The notes beneath the pieces were generated by a model. It did no database searches. It was not told the DNA's origin and worked only from the letters and a program-made list of their open reading frames with translations. The position numbers and the translations under genes were made by a program. Of a stretch of 64,000 nt of DNA, positions 25,238-34,042 are shown one piece after another (within the stretch, counting starts at the first letter, position 1; each line of letters starts with the position of its first letter). Origin of the DNA: Bog-950 sp964631835 (lineage in GTDB: Bacteria; Bacteroidota; Bacteroidia; Chitinophagales; LD1); NCBI GenBank assembly GCA_964631835.1, contig CAZWAD010000008.1, forward strand, positions 1-64,000, given 5' to 3'.

Positions 25238-25987
25238 TTAACTAAACGTGGCGGGAAGCCATTGAAAATCCTTAAAAGAAACCGGTTCAAGTTTAGAATA
25301 TTCAGTGAGAATATTTTTTACAAAAGGGGATCTCCGAAGCAATGCAAAAACCAAACTATTCAATAAATTAACCGGAAATGGCAGCTTTCTGTAGATATCG
25401 AGGTATAAAACAATGCGCGGCTCATCTGAATAATTCGCCACCTCATGCTCTGCAGTTTCGTCAAATAAAACTGCTTTTCCTGTTTCAAAATTTATTACTC
25501 TGTCACTTACACGTATCCAGCATTTAGCTCCATCTTTTACTTTCAAGGTAAAAAGGCAGCGAAAAACTCCCTTATAAATTCCGTGATGTGGTGGAATGTA
25601 TTTCCCGGGTCCTAAAACTGAAAACATAGCTCCAGCACACCCCGGAATTTGGTTTAGTAATTTAAAAGTTTTGGGATAGCGAAGCGAATTTTCAATAAAC
25701 ATATAGCCGAATAAAATTAACGGAACCGCCTTCCAGTTGTCATCGTAATTAATATCGGTATCAACCTTATAAAAATCCTTTACATTATAAGGCCTCTTGT
25801 TATATATATCCTCAAAATATTCTTGCAAAATTATTTCGCGGTTGTTACTTAGCAATTCTATAAATGCAATATTATCTGGCGAAACTACTGTCGGAGTTTG
25901 TGTGGCGGTTTGTGTTACAAAATCAAAAAAACGAAGCAGGACTATACCCGGAAATTTAACTAACGATGAAACAATTCTATTTTTCAT
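25238..25987 (-). CDS. aspartyl/asparaginyl beta-hydroxylase-like protein
   Basis: The 249-residue protein matches the AspH/LpxO superfamily. Iron ligands are His134 in IPPHHGIYKG and His181 in DETAEHEVANYS; Gly136 stands where other oxygenases have Asp, as in human AspH. Arg143 and Arg191 are placed to bind 2-oxoglutarate. Relatives hydroxylate Asp/Asn side chains, or the acyl chains of lipid A (LpxO). Two weak hydrophobic stretches (about 10-22 and 203-215) might tether it to the membrane. It lies 21 bp after the second HxG cupin on the same strand, so the two form an operon. Confidence 0.85.
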   Translation of the reverse strand: MKNRIVSSLVKFPGIVLLRFFDFVTQTATQTPTVVSPDNIAFIELLSNNREIILQEYFEDIYNKRPYNVKDFYKVDTDINYDDNWKAVPLILFGYMFIENSLRYPKTFKLLNQIPGCAGAMFSVLGPGKYIPPHHGIYKGVFRCLFTLKVKDGAKCWIRVSDRVINFETGKAVLFDETAEHEVANYSDEPRIVLYLDIYRKLPFPVNLLNSLVFALLRRSPFVKNILTEYSKLEPVSFKDFQWLPATFS

Positions 25988-26008
25988 AAACAGGTGTGAA
26001 AAAAATCT

Positions 26009-27028
26009 TTAATCCAGTTCTGCTTGTTTTTTGGTAAAAATGTAATCGCGTTTCTTAAAACGGTTCACCAAAACAGTTAGGAAGAGATTAGGTTTTGTTG
26101 CCATAAAGTAAAGGGGGGCAAGAATACGCGATGAATGAAGAGCTGTTGGGATATCGGCAAACTTGTAGGCAATACTTATAGAATCTGTTTGGTTCTCAAC
26201 TTGGTGCCACAAAAGTGATGGAAACCATAACACATCACCTGCTTCAAGCATCACTTCATATCGCTTAATGTATTTAAGCAACGGAAAATTAGGGTCATCT
26301 AATTTATAAGGGTCAGCATTCGTGTGGAAATATGACCTTCGTTCAGCACGGGGGTCGAAAAAAATACGCTCATTTGGTGCCCACAAAATCCATTTCTTTT
26401 TCCCGGTTATTTGGACAAAGAGTGTGTGAGAAAAGCCGCAATGGATAGGAGTTATGGTGTTTTTACCACCCATGAACATCAGGAACTGTTCGCCAAAGGA
26501 AGTTGACAAATGAAACTTACGTAACCATTTCAGATCAAAATCTGCCTTAAGTGTAGAATCATCGTCCATGACTCTTGAAAACTTTAAGTATTTGAGAGAG
26601 CCATTCTCCAACTCGGTAACATAATCAGCAAAAGTCATAGTTTCAAACTTTTGGGGATTATTCCGGTCAATAAGCCCTACATTATCATTTAAAGAAACTT
26701 CTCGGTCACCATATTTGGTTTTAAAAAAATCAAAACTCCATTTATTTGAGCAAGGCCAGTCAGCTGCAGCTTTTTTAAACACAACAGGAACAATTGGCTT
26801 TATGTATTTTTTTTTAAAATCATTCAAACTTATATCAGCATTCTCCACGGGCATTTGAAGTAACTCTCCCCGATTAGAACCTTTTAATTGTTTTTCAATT
26901 TCTTCGTACAATAAATTTCTACCTCTACCAAGGAACCTTTCAAGTGTTTTATACCCAAGAAAATGTTCTAGAAGAAAATAGAAATTAAAACGAATCCATT
27001 GATATTTAGTAATTCCTTCTGGACACAT
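26009..27028 (-). CDS. JmjC/cupin_8-type protein with HxG in place of HxD, second paralogue
   Basis: The 339-residue product is a full-length paralogue of the gene at 22919: same helical N-terminus (FLLEHFLGYKTLERFLG), same MFMGGK lead-in and same metal motif with Gly for Asp, ITPIHCGFS (His196, Gly198). The distal His275 lies in SLLWHQVENQ and Lys212 in GKKKW. RAERRSYFHTNADPYKLDD and the C-terminal MATKPNLF are strongly shared between the two. The matching substitution in both copies suggests it is functional, not decay. It leads an operon with the AspH-like gene. Confidence 0.83.
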   Translation of the reverse strand: MCPEGITKYQWIRFNFYFLLEHFLGYKTLERFLGRGRNLLYEEIEKQLKGSNRGELLQMPVENADISLNDFKKKYIKPIVPVVFKKAAADWPCSNKWSFDFFKTKYGDREVSLNDNVGLIDRNNPQKFETMTFADYVTELENGSLKYLKFSRVMDDDSTLKADFDLKWLRKFHLSTSFGEQFLMFMGGKNTITPIHCGFSHTLFVQITGKKKWILWAPNERIFFDPRAERRSYFHTNADPYKLDDPNFPLLKYIKRYEVMLEAGDVLWFPSLLWHQVENQTDSISIAYKFADIPTALHSSRILAPLYFMATKPNLFLTVLVNRFKKRDYIFTKKQAELD

Positions 27029-27173
27029 AGGCTTTTTGTTGACAATATTGATTTTGATATGTCACATACAATTATACTATTTTATTAAGGATAGCTAATA
27101 TTAACTGTATTATTGACCTTACTTTTAATGCAACATAACATTGAACTTAAGTTGATTTGTGATTAAATATTCA

Positions 27174-27899
27174 ATGAGTCTATCTGTTGTTGTTCCTGTA
27201 TATAACAGTTCGAAAATCTTAGGAGAATTGGTAAACCGGGTTGAAAATGCGTTATCAGGGTCAGGATTATCGTTTGAAATTATCCTGGCAGATGATGCTA
27301 GCCCCGATAGTTCCTGGAATGAGATAACTGAACTTTGTTATGCAAAGAAACATGTCGTTGGCTTGCGGCTGAAAAAAAATACAGGACAGTGGTTCGCCTC
27401 TCTTGTTGGCATGAGTAAAGCCCGCGGGAGATACATCGTTACAATCGATGATGATTTGGAATATGCACCAGAAGATATTTTGAAATTGTATCAGCAAATC
27501 ACTTCCCGTGACTTAATGGTTGTTTTTGGCATGGCAAAAGAGAAATATGAAAAAAAGGGACAGAATCAATTTATTTCTAAGGGACGTAACAGGTTGTTGA
27601 ATTTTTTCTGGCAAAAAAACCCCACAGAAAGTTTCAAGATTCTGAAACGGGAATTTGTATTTTCGAGTGATAACTTTTTACCAGAAATTCATTTTGAGGC
27701 ATTCCAGAAAAAACGTGCTGAACTCTCAGGAATTGGTTTTTGTAGTGTAGAATACCATAAACGGCTTTCCGGGTCTTCCAATCATCCTTTCTTCAAAAAA
27801 GTCAGATTGTTTTTTCTGTTTACCCGGCAACATTGGGGATTCGGTTCTTCGAAAATCTCAAACGTTTTAATTGCTGAAACTTTTAATTTAACTACATGA
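27174..27899 (+). CDS. family 2 glycosyltransferase, soluble
   Basis: The 241-residue protein has the GT2 fold start MSLSVVVPVYNSSKILGELV, the donor-binding ADDASPDSSW segment and the metal-binding TIDDDLEYAPED motif, like dolichol-phosphate mannose synthases. It lacks the C-terminal membrane helices seen in many relatives, so it is cytoplasmic or peripheral. It would transfer a sugar from a nucleotide donor to a polyprenyl phosphate or a growing glycan. ATG at 27174 was chosen; a GTG 15 bp earlier is possible. It is a single gene, divergent from the HxG cupin gene. Confidence 0.85.
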   Translation: MSLSVVVPVYNSSKILGELVNRVENALSGSGLSFEIILADDASPDSSWNEITELCYAKKHVVGLRLKKNTGQWFASLVGMSKARGRYIVTIDDDLEYAPEDILKLYQQITSRDLMVVFGMAKEKYEKKGQNQFISKGRNRLLNFFWQKNPTESFKILKREFVFSSDNFLPEIHFEAFQKKRAELSGIGFCSVEYHKRLSGSSNHPFFKKVRLFFLFTRQHWGFGSSKISNVLIAETFNLTT

Positions 27900-28012
27900 G
27901 ATAAAGAAAACAAGCCCGCTTAGTCGATAACGATATAAAAGCTTATTTTCATTATCAGTCTCTTAAAATTTGTGTATATTAATGATGTTTTTTCTCTAAA
28001 ACTTGTTGAACA

Positions 28013-29167
28013 TTGAAATTTCTAACTGCAACTGAAAAGGCAAAGTTGTTTTGGATGGCTGCTTTGAACATGACTTACATCGGAGGCAATAAAAGAGTTT
28101 CACCTCCGATAACAGCTTGGCGCATGACTCAAAGATGCAACTTAACATGTAAGCACTGTACTTCTTATTTAAATCGAGACAAAATTATTCCTGAAAAATC
28201 AATGCTCTTGGCGCAAAAAATAGCTGACTCAGACACTATGATTGTGATTCTTACAGGGGGTGAGCCATTTCTGATGCCCAACATCAAGGAAATTATTTCT
28301 CTGTTAAAAAGTAAGGGGAAAATTGTAAAGATTAATACCAATGGCTTAACACTTGAAAAGTATAACAGCTTTTTAATTGATGAGCAAGTAGATTCGGTTA
28401 CAGTTAGTATTGACGGTGCCGATGCAAATACTCACGATGATATCCGGGGGCTCACAGGTTCTTATGAAAAGGCATTGGCAAACTTGAAATACCTGAAAAA
28501 TAATCGGAAAAAAGGGAAACCGTTTACAGGGGTGCGTGGTGTACTAATGAAAGACAACTTTCAAATGATGCCTCATTACATTGAGCAGTTTCGAAACGTG
28601 GTTGATGAAATTCATTTTCAACCTGTGCATAATAACCTTGCCCATCATCAGGTGGTGGATGAAAGAATGACTTTTTCTGAAAGTGACAAACAATTTGAAA
28701 AAGAATTTAGTGAGATGATGAAAAGTGTAATGAGAAACAATCCTGAATTTGATGATGTCTACTACAGAAATTTCGAAAAATTTTTATTTCACCCTGAGCA
28801 AATGGAGGAACTTGCGTTGCATTCATGTTTAGCAATATGGATGAATTTTTTTAATGTAGCGGAGGATGGGACCTGCTACACTTGCTCAAAAAACATAGGA
28901 AATTTGTACAGCAGTAATGTTGACTCAATTTGGGGCGGTGAGCATCGAATAAATTTTTTGCGCAGTATGGCTCATTTTGGGAAATGTAAAATCCCATGCT
29001 GGCTCAATTGCACGGGAGTAGCACCCGACTTTGTGGGTAAGGGAATAAAATCGCTGCTTAAGTTGGGCGTTGTAAACGAAGCAGCTGCAAGGGATTTTGC
29101 CGAAATGCCTCAGTATACCGGAATACTTCAGCATTTTACACCTCCCACACAACTAGAGCCGATTTAG
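28013..29167 (+). CDS. radical SAM protein with C-terminal SPASM-like cysteines
   Basis: The 384-residue protein has the radical SAM cluster motif CNLTCKHC (about residues 43-50), the GGEPF block, and INTNGLTL and SIDGADANTH landmarks. The C-terminal part has more Cys residues (CLAIW, CYTCSK, CKIPCWLNC) that can hold an auxiliary iron-sulfur cluster. Such enzymes modify peptides, sugars or cofactors. No peptide precursor gene was found beside it. The frame opens at TTG 28013; ATG at 28055 is an alternative start. It leads a four-gene plus-strand set with gaps of 17-28 bp. Confidence 0.85.
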   Translation: MKFLTATEKAKLFWMAALNMTYIGGNKRVSPPITAWRMTQRCNLTCKHCTSYLNRDKIIPEKSMLLAQKIADSDTMIVILTGGEPFLMPNIKEIISLLKSKGKIVKINTNGLTLEKYNSFLIDEQVDSVTVSIDGADANTHDDIRGLTGSYEKALANLKYLKNNRKKGKPFTGVRGVLMKDNFQMMPHYIEQFRNVVDEIHFQPVHNNLAHHQVVDERMTFSESDKQFEKEFSEMMKSVMRNNPEFDDVYYRNFEKFLFHPEQMEELALHSCLAIWMNFFNVAEDGTCYTCSKNIGNLYSSNVDSIWGGEHRINFLRSMAHFGKCKIPCWLNCTGVAPDFVGKGIKSLLKLGVVNEAAARDFAEMPQYTGILQHFTPPTQLEPI

Positions 29168-29184
29168 GAAACATATTCGTCTTG

Positions 29185-30951
29185 ATGAAACACAGAACAC
29201 TGTTTTCTGTAATTTATTCTCTTATACTACTTTTATCTACCTATTTTTTTCTGGGATACTACTATGGCTGGATTGATGATGTGTTGGTATCTAATTATCT
29301 GATGGGGATTCCCATTTATCAGCCGATTGAATACACATTTAACTTCCATTTATTGCTTTCGAAGTTATACCGATTTCTTTATGATTATTTCCATGGAATT
29401 CCCTGGATAGGAATTGCCTTTGCTCTATTTATTTTTTTAGCAACCGTCAACTTTATCTACTTCCTGATTATTCAGTTTTCTGAATTTTTCGAAGACTACA
29501 AATGGTTGTTTGCCATTTTTGTCACCATTATCTATTTTCTTATATGGGTTGAAAACGTATATCTGCTTAATTTTAGCAAGCTTGCTATTCTACTTACCGG
29601 AATTTCTTTCCTTAATATTCATAAGCTGATTAGGGCCGGAATAAACAAAAAAGGAATTCTGGTACTGATTTATTTCTGCTGTACCTTTATGATAGGGTTA
29701 TTCACGCGAATGGAGGTTACTTTTATTCTGTTTCCCTTTTTGCTGATATTTTCCTTCCAGAGTATAATGTTACGGGGTAGCGACCTAAGAATAACTGGAA
29801 TACTTGTGGGATTTTATGTTGTGGGAATAGCAGCAACCTTTCTTTTTTCTGAGGGCGATGCAACAGTACAACGGCAGTCTGCTCATATTTTGAACATTGT
29901 AGATGGCCTAAATACATACAATCCTGACATTGCTTCAGTCGAAAAAAATGCTAAGAGCCTTGCCTTATTTCATTACTTTTTCCCAGACAGCATAATAATT
30001 AACTCTGATTACTTAAATAGCTTAGGGCCGGCTTCACCTTTGAATATTCTCGGTTTAAAATATTTAAAGCGTAATTTGTTAAGTGAATATAGGAGAGCTA
30101 CATATTATACCCCTCAATACCATCAGCCGTTAAACTGGTTTTGGAAGATGGTTGCCTTTTCCGCCATCAACCTGTTGCTGCTGCTTGTAAGTATTTATCA
30201 AACTGCGAGGGGAAAAAGCATATGGATGCCTATCTTCTTTCAAACGTTTTCAATGGTTGCTTTTTACTCAACCATTTTTATAGTTACTGTTTTGTCAAAA
30301 ATGGAAGACCGTGTTCTTACTCCCGCGTTAATCATTTTTACAATTGCTCATTTTTCATTATGGATTGAGAGGAATAAAACTTTGCTAAATGCATTAAAAA
30401 CGAAAGTCATCGTTCTCATTTTTACGACACTGATATTGTTAACAGTTTGGCGCACAGTAGGCTACCTGAAGATTTCCGCTGAGAAAAAGGACGAAGTAGC
30501 GCTCAAAAGAGAAGTATTGAAAGAACTTAACGAAGATTTCACCGGCAAAATATTATTTTACGACATATGGGCAATGACCTTACTTCATCAGACGCCTCTC
30601 GAAACGATACAGTTGAACCCTCAAAATATTCACACCTGTTACGGGGAATATTGGAGCAATATGTTTCTTGAGGAACACAAGAAATACTTAAAACAGCTGT
30701 GCGGTAAGACAGATTTTATTTCATTTTACAGGTGTTTATATGAGAAGAGGGATCAGGTTGTATTTGTATATTCAAAAATTTATAGAAAAGAACTGATAGA
30801 AAAATACGCTATGGAGGTTTACAACCAAAAAATTAAATTCAAACAAATCAAATCTGATTCTAAGCTTAAGAATATTCACTACTCATTTCTTTGGGGACGT
30901 AACGATTTTGGGTATTATGTTTTTGATAAAAGTTTTGAAGATGCAGATTAG
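29185..30951 (+). CDS. GT-C-like multispanning membrane protein
   Basis: The 588-residue protein has about ten membrane helices in residues 5-430 and a soluble C-terminal domain of about 150 residues. The first extracytoplasmic loop begins GYYYGWIDDVLVSNYLMG, with an Asp-Asp pair where GT-C glycosyltransferases keep their catalytic acid. No close family was recognised. It is probably a polyprenyl-phosphate-sugar-dependent transferase acting on the periplasmic face. ATG at 29185 follows a TTG by one codon. It lies 17 bp after the radical SAM gene. Confidence 0.72.
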   Translation: MKHRTLFSVIYSLILLLSTYFFLGYYYGWIDDVLVSNYLMGIPIYQPIEYTFNFHLLLSKLYRFLYDYFHGIPWIGIAFALFIFLATVNFIYFLIIQFSEFFEDYKWLFAIFVTIIYFLIWVENVYLLNFSKLAILLTGISFLNIHKLIRAGINKKGILVLIYFCCTFMIGLFTRMEVTFILFPFLLIFSFQSIMLRGSDLRITGILVGFYVVGIAATFLFSEGDATVQRQSAHILNIVDGLNTYNPDIASVEKNAKSLALFHYFFPDSIIINSDYLNSLGPASPLNILGLKYLKRNLLSEYRRATYYTPQYHQPLNWFWKMVAFSAINLLLLLVSIYQTARGKSIWMPIFFQTFSMVAFYSTIFIVTVLSKMEDRVLTPALIIFTIAHFSLWIERNKTLLNALKTKVIVLIFTTLILLTVWRTVGYLKISAEKKDEVALKREVLKELNEDFTGKILFYDIWAMTLLHQTPLETIQLNPQNIHTCYGEYWSNMFLEEHKKYLKQLCGKTDFISFYRCLYEKRDQVVFVYSKIYRKELIEKYAMEVYNQKIKFKQIKSDSKLKNIHYSFLWGRNDFGYYVFDKSFEDAD

Positions 30952-30978
30952 TTCAGTTTCGGATTACAAGCAGCACCA

Positions 30979-32604
30979 ATGAGGAAAAAATTCACGATAA
31001 TTTATCTTCCATGTGTTTCACTTTTGTTTCTGCTTTTAGTGACAATTATTGCCTATCATTCATCATTATATTATGACTTTGATACCGGTATAGATGACGG
31101 CTGGTTGGTGATAAATAATCCGGGGATAAGAGATTTAAGCTGGAAAGGGATTTGCTTTTTATTTTTTAAAGATAAACTTGATCCATTTTATTATCCGCTG
31201 ACTTATCTAAGTCTTGCTATTGACTATCACTTTTTCGGATTGAACCCATTTTGGATGAAACTACACAGTTTGCTTTTGCATCTTGGCTCAGGTTGTCTGG
31301 TTTTTCTACTTACAAGAAAAATTTCGGCAAGTAATTACCTTGCTTTGTTAACCGCAGCATTTTTTTTACTGCATCCCATACAAGTGGAAAATGTAGCCTG
31401 GGTAAATTGCCGTAGGCAGGTTTTAGTTGTGTTTAACTCTCTTGCTTCTCTTTATGCTTTTATTCGTTTCTATGAATTTAAAAACTGTAAATGGTACTTC
31501 CTGTGCTTAATGTTTTTTGTGTTGGCTTTGCTTTCTAAATTTATTGCGGCAGTTGGTATTCTCTTCTTTTTTCTTTTTCAATTGCTTTTAACGAAAAAGC
31601 GATTCTCATTTTCCCATGGTCAAATTTTAAGTAATATTAAAATTTATTTGCCGTTCGCATTTTTTATAATTGTTGCCCTCGTAAAAAATATGCAAGCGGC
31701 ACAGTACAATACGATTGTACAAACTTTCTATTACACATTCCCTGAACATCTCACGATTTTTTTTCACTCTTTCGGTTTTTATATTTATCAGGTATTATTC
31801 CCTTTCAAACTTGCCGTATTTTATCCAGCTCCGGGTCATGGTATGGTTTTTACACCAGCATATCTTGCGGTCAGTTTTTTGGGCGTGATGGTTTTTGTAA
31901 TTTTAATTTTTCTAATCATAAAGCGTATTTATTTATTTGCTTTTGCATTGGCACTTTATATTCTTGGCATTTTCCTGACCGCGGATATTATGGCTGTCAA
32001 TGGTGACCTGCCCTGCACACTTGCAGATCGACATTTTTACATGGGTTCGTTTGGTATGTTTTTGTTTTTGGCACTATGTATGGGAAAAATATTCCGAAAC
32101 AAAAGTTTACAATATATGATTGCGGTAATTTTATTTTTTGCTCTCGCAGTAATAACTAATCAGCAGCTTACTCATTGGGAAAACACAACAGCTATTTTGG
32201 AAAGAACAGCCTCAATATGTCCTTCCGAAGAATTTTATGAGCGGCTTGCCATGGAATATTTTCAATCAGGTGATGAAGAAAAATGTTTAAAGGCATTGCG
32301 GAGTTCGGAAACACTTGGTCTAAATGTGCATGTAAACAACCCGTATTATTCAAGAATAGACCTCGCTGCAATTTATTTTTATTTTAAAGACACGGTTCGA
32401 ACTGAAAAAATTATTCAACGTGCAATTTATGCAGATTTAGATATTGGGATTCGGTATGGAACTTGTGATACGGAAATGTTTGGAAATTTACTCGTGGGAA
32501 AACTTACAAAGCCATTTACAGGAGAAAATTATAATTCCTATCTTGAAACTCGATCAGAAATTATTAAAGCATGCGGAGCAAAGTTAAAGAAGGGAAGATT
32601 GTAA
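30979..32604 (+). CDS. TMTC/GT-C-like membrane protein
   Basis: The 541-residue protein has about ten membrane helices, and a soluble helical C-terminal part (about 400-541) like a short TPR pair. The N-terminal loop reads FDTGIDDGWLVINNPGI, the DD...N pattern seen in TMTC-type O-mannosyltransferases and bacterial relatives. The second family block HPIQVENVAWVNCRRQ has Arg-Arg where the paralogue at 51393 has NRDE. It would move a sugar from a polyprenyl phosphate on the outer face of the inner membrane. It is the third gene of the set starting at 28013. Confidence 0.75.
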   Translation: MRKKFTIIYLPCVSLLFLLLVTIIAYHSSLYYDFDTGIDDGWLVINNPGIRDLSWKGICFLFFKDKLDPFYYPLTYLSLAIDYHFFGLNPFWMKLHSLLLHLGSGCLVFLLTRKISASNYLALLTAAFFLLHPIQVENVAWVNCRRQVLVVFNSLASLYAFIRFYEFKNCKWYFLCLMFFVLALLSKFIAAVGILFFFLFQLLLTKKRFSFSHGQILSNIKIYLPFAFFIIVALVKNMQAAQYNTIVQTFYYTFPEHLTIFFHSFGFYIYQVLFPFKLAVFYPAPGHGMVFTPAYLAVSFLGVMVFVILIFLIIKRIYLFAFALALYILGIFLTADIMAVNGDLPCTLADRHFYMGSFGMFLFLALCMGKIFRNKSLQYMIAVILFFALAVITNQQLTHWENTTAILERTASICPSEEFYERLAMEYFQSGDEEKCLKALRSSETLGLNVHVNNPYYSRIDLAAIYFYFKDTVRTEKIIQRAIYADLDIGIRYGTCDTEMFGNLLVGKLTKPFTGENYNSYLETRSEIIKACGAKLKKGRL

Positions 32605-32632
32605 TAATGGAAAAAAATTGACGCTTTGTATT

Positions 32633-34042
32633 ATGAAAGTCCTTGCTCTCAACTTACCGAACCCAAAGCGAATTATAAGACGATACATGTGTTCTTATCA
32701 TTCGCCCATGTTTTTATTTCCTCCGTTGGAACTTATCAGCGCAGCTGCTATGGTAAGGACAATTGAAGGTATCACCGTTGAACTACGAGATGCCATTGCG
32801 GAACAACTTGAAATAGAGGAGGTGTGTTCAATTCTACAACGGGGAAAGTTTGATGCAGTTTTTGCCTTGTCTGGGTTTGAATGTTTTGAAAGCGACATGA
32901 ATATGCTGAGGGAAATACGACAGCGTTTGCCAAAAGTTAAACAAGTGTTATTCGGATATTATCCCACGGAATTTCCGGAACTGGTTTTAAGAAATACAAG
33001 GGTAGACGCAGTCTTATTAAGTGAACCGGAATACGCTATACATGATTTATTTCTTCAATGGAGAAACGAAACATCCGATTACAGCGCAATTTCGGGAATC
33101 GCCTACCGGGAAAACGGAGAAATAAAAATTCAAAAAAACTCGCGTATTACTCATTTGAATGAGTTGCCAATGCCAGCATATGATTTGCTCAAGATTGATC
33201 TCTACTCTGAACCATTTCTGCCTTCACCTTTCGGAATGATACAAAGCGCACGAGGTTGTCCATACAAATGTAACTATTGCGTGCGAACGTACGGAACCAA
33301 ACTCACGGCTCTTACTCCGGAGAATATGATTCTGCATGTGAAAAAATATATTGAGTTATTCAATATCAAATCGCTACGTTTTATTGATGATACTTTTACT
33401 GCAACACCGGCAAGGGTCATACAGTTCTGCAAATTGCTTGAAGAAAATCACGTTCAGTTAAAGTGGACTTGCCTAAGCAGGGCAGATACGTTGAACAAAG
33501 AAATGCTCTACTGGATGAAGCGAACTGGTTGCAGGCGGCTTTATGTAGGAGTGGAATCAGGCAGCCAAAATATGCTTAATTTTTACAACAAAGGAATTGA
33601 CAAACGACTAGCTTTGGAAAATCTTCTTTACTGTAAAGAGATTGGCTTGGAAACTTCTGCATTTTTCATGATTGGCGGGGTAAATGAAACAGAAGGAGAT
33701 TTACAGCAGAGTATTAATTTTGCCATTGATGCAAAATTCGATTTTGTGGTGGTTAGCGAAATGCAAACCTACCCCGGAACGATTATGTACGAGGAAATGA
33801 AGGACAAAGTGGAGTTCAGTTTGTTTCCTTACATCAACAGGTTTAAAGATCCTGCCATTGTAGAGAGGCAATTAATGTGGCAAAAGAAATTTTATAACAG
33901 CTTTTACAACCGTCCTGCATACATTTTCCGTAAAATTCCCATGGCAATTTCACACTCAACTGAAGTGCTGAAAAATTTTGTAAGAGTAAACAGGTTCGTA
34001 GCAACTAAACAAAATGCCGATGTACGAAGAGACCTTTTATAA
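32633..34042 (+). CDS. B12-binding-domain radical SAM protein
   Basis: The 469-residue protein has an N-terminal Rossmann-like cobalamin-binding region (about 1-135), although the canonical DxHxxG motif is not seen, followed by a radical SAM domain with SARGCPYKCNYCVRTYG (about 202-218). FIDDTFT and YVGVESGSQNMLNFYNKG are typical of the BchE/HpnJ-type class. Members methylate or rearrange unactivated carbons in lipids, hopanoids and antibiotics. It ends the 28013 set and overlaps the convergent membrane-protein gene by 6 bp. ATG at 32633 was chosen over a TTG 15 bp earlier. Confidence 0.85.
   Translation: MKVLALNLPNPKRIIRRYMCSYHSPMFLFPPLELISAAAMVRTIEGITVELRDAIAEQLEIEEVCSILQRGKFDAVFALSGFECFESDMNMLREIRQRLPKVKQVLFGYYPTEFPELVLRNTRVDAVLLSEPEYAIHDLFLQWRNETSDYSAISGIAYRENGEIKIQKNSRITHLNELPMPAYDLLKIDLYSEPFLPSPFGMIQSARGCPYKCNYCVRTYGTKLTALTPENMILHVKKYIELFNIKSLRFIDDTFTATPARVIQFCKLLEENHVQLKWTCLSRADTLNKEMLYWMKRTGCRRLYVGVESGSQNMLNFYNKGIDKRLALENLLYCKEIGLETSAFFMIGGVNETEGDLQQSINFAIDAKFDFVVVSEMQTYPGTIMYEEMKDKVEFSLFPYINRFKDPAIVERQLMWQKKFYNSFYNRPAYIFRKIPMAISHSTEVLKNFVRVNRFVATKQNADVRRDLL

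Noticed and set aside
22919..27028. Firm call of halogenase for the HxG cupins
   Set aside because: HxG also occurs in active hydroxylases (AspH) and in inactive proteins. Sequence alone cannot decide, so it is kept as a hypothesis only.
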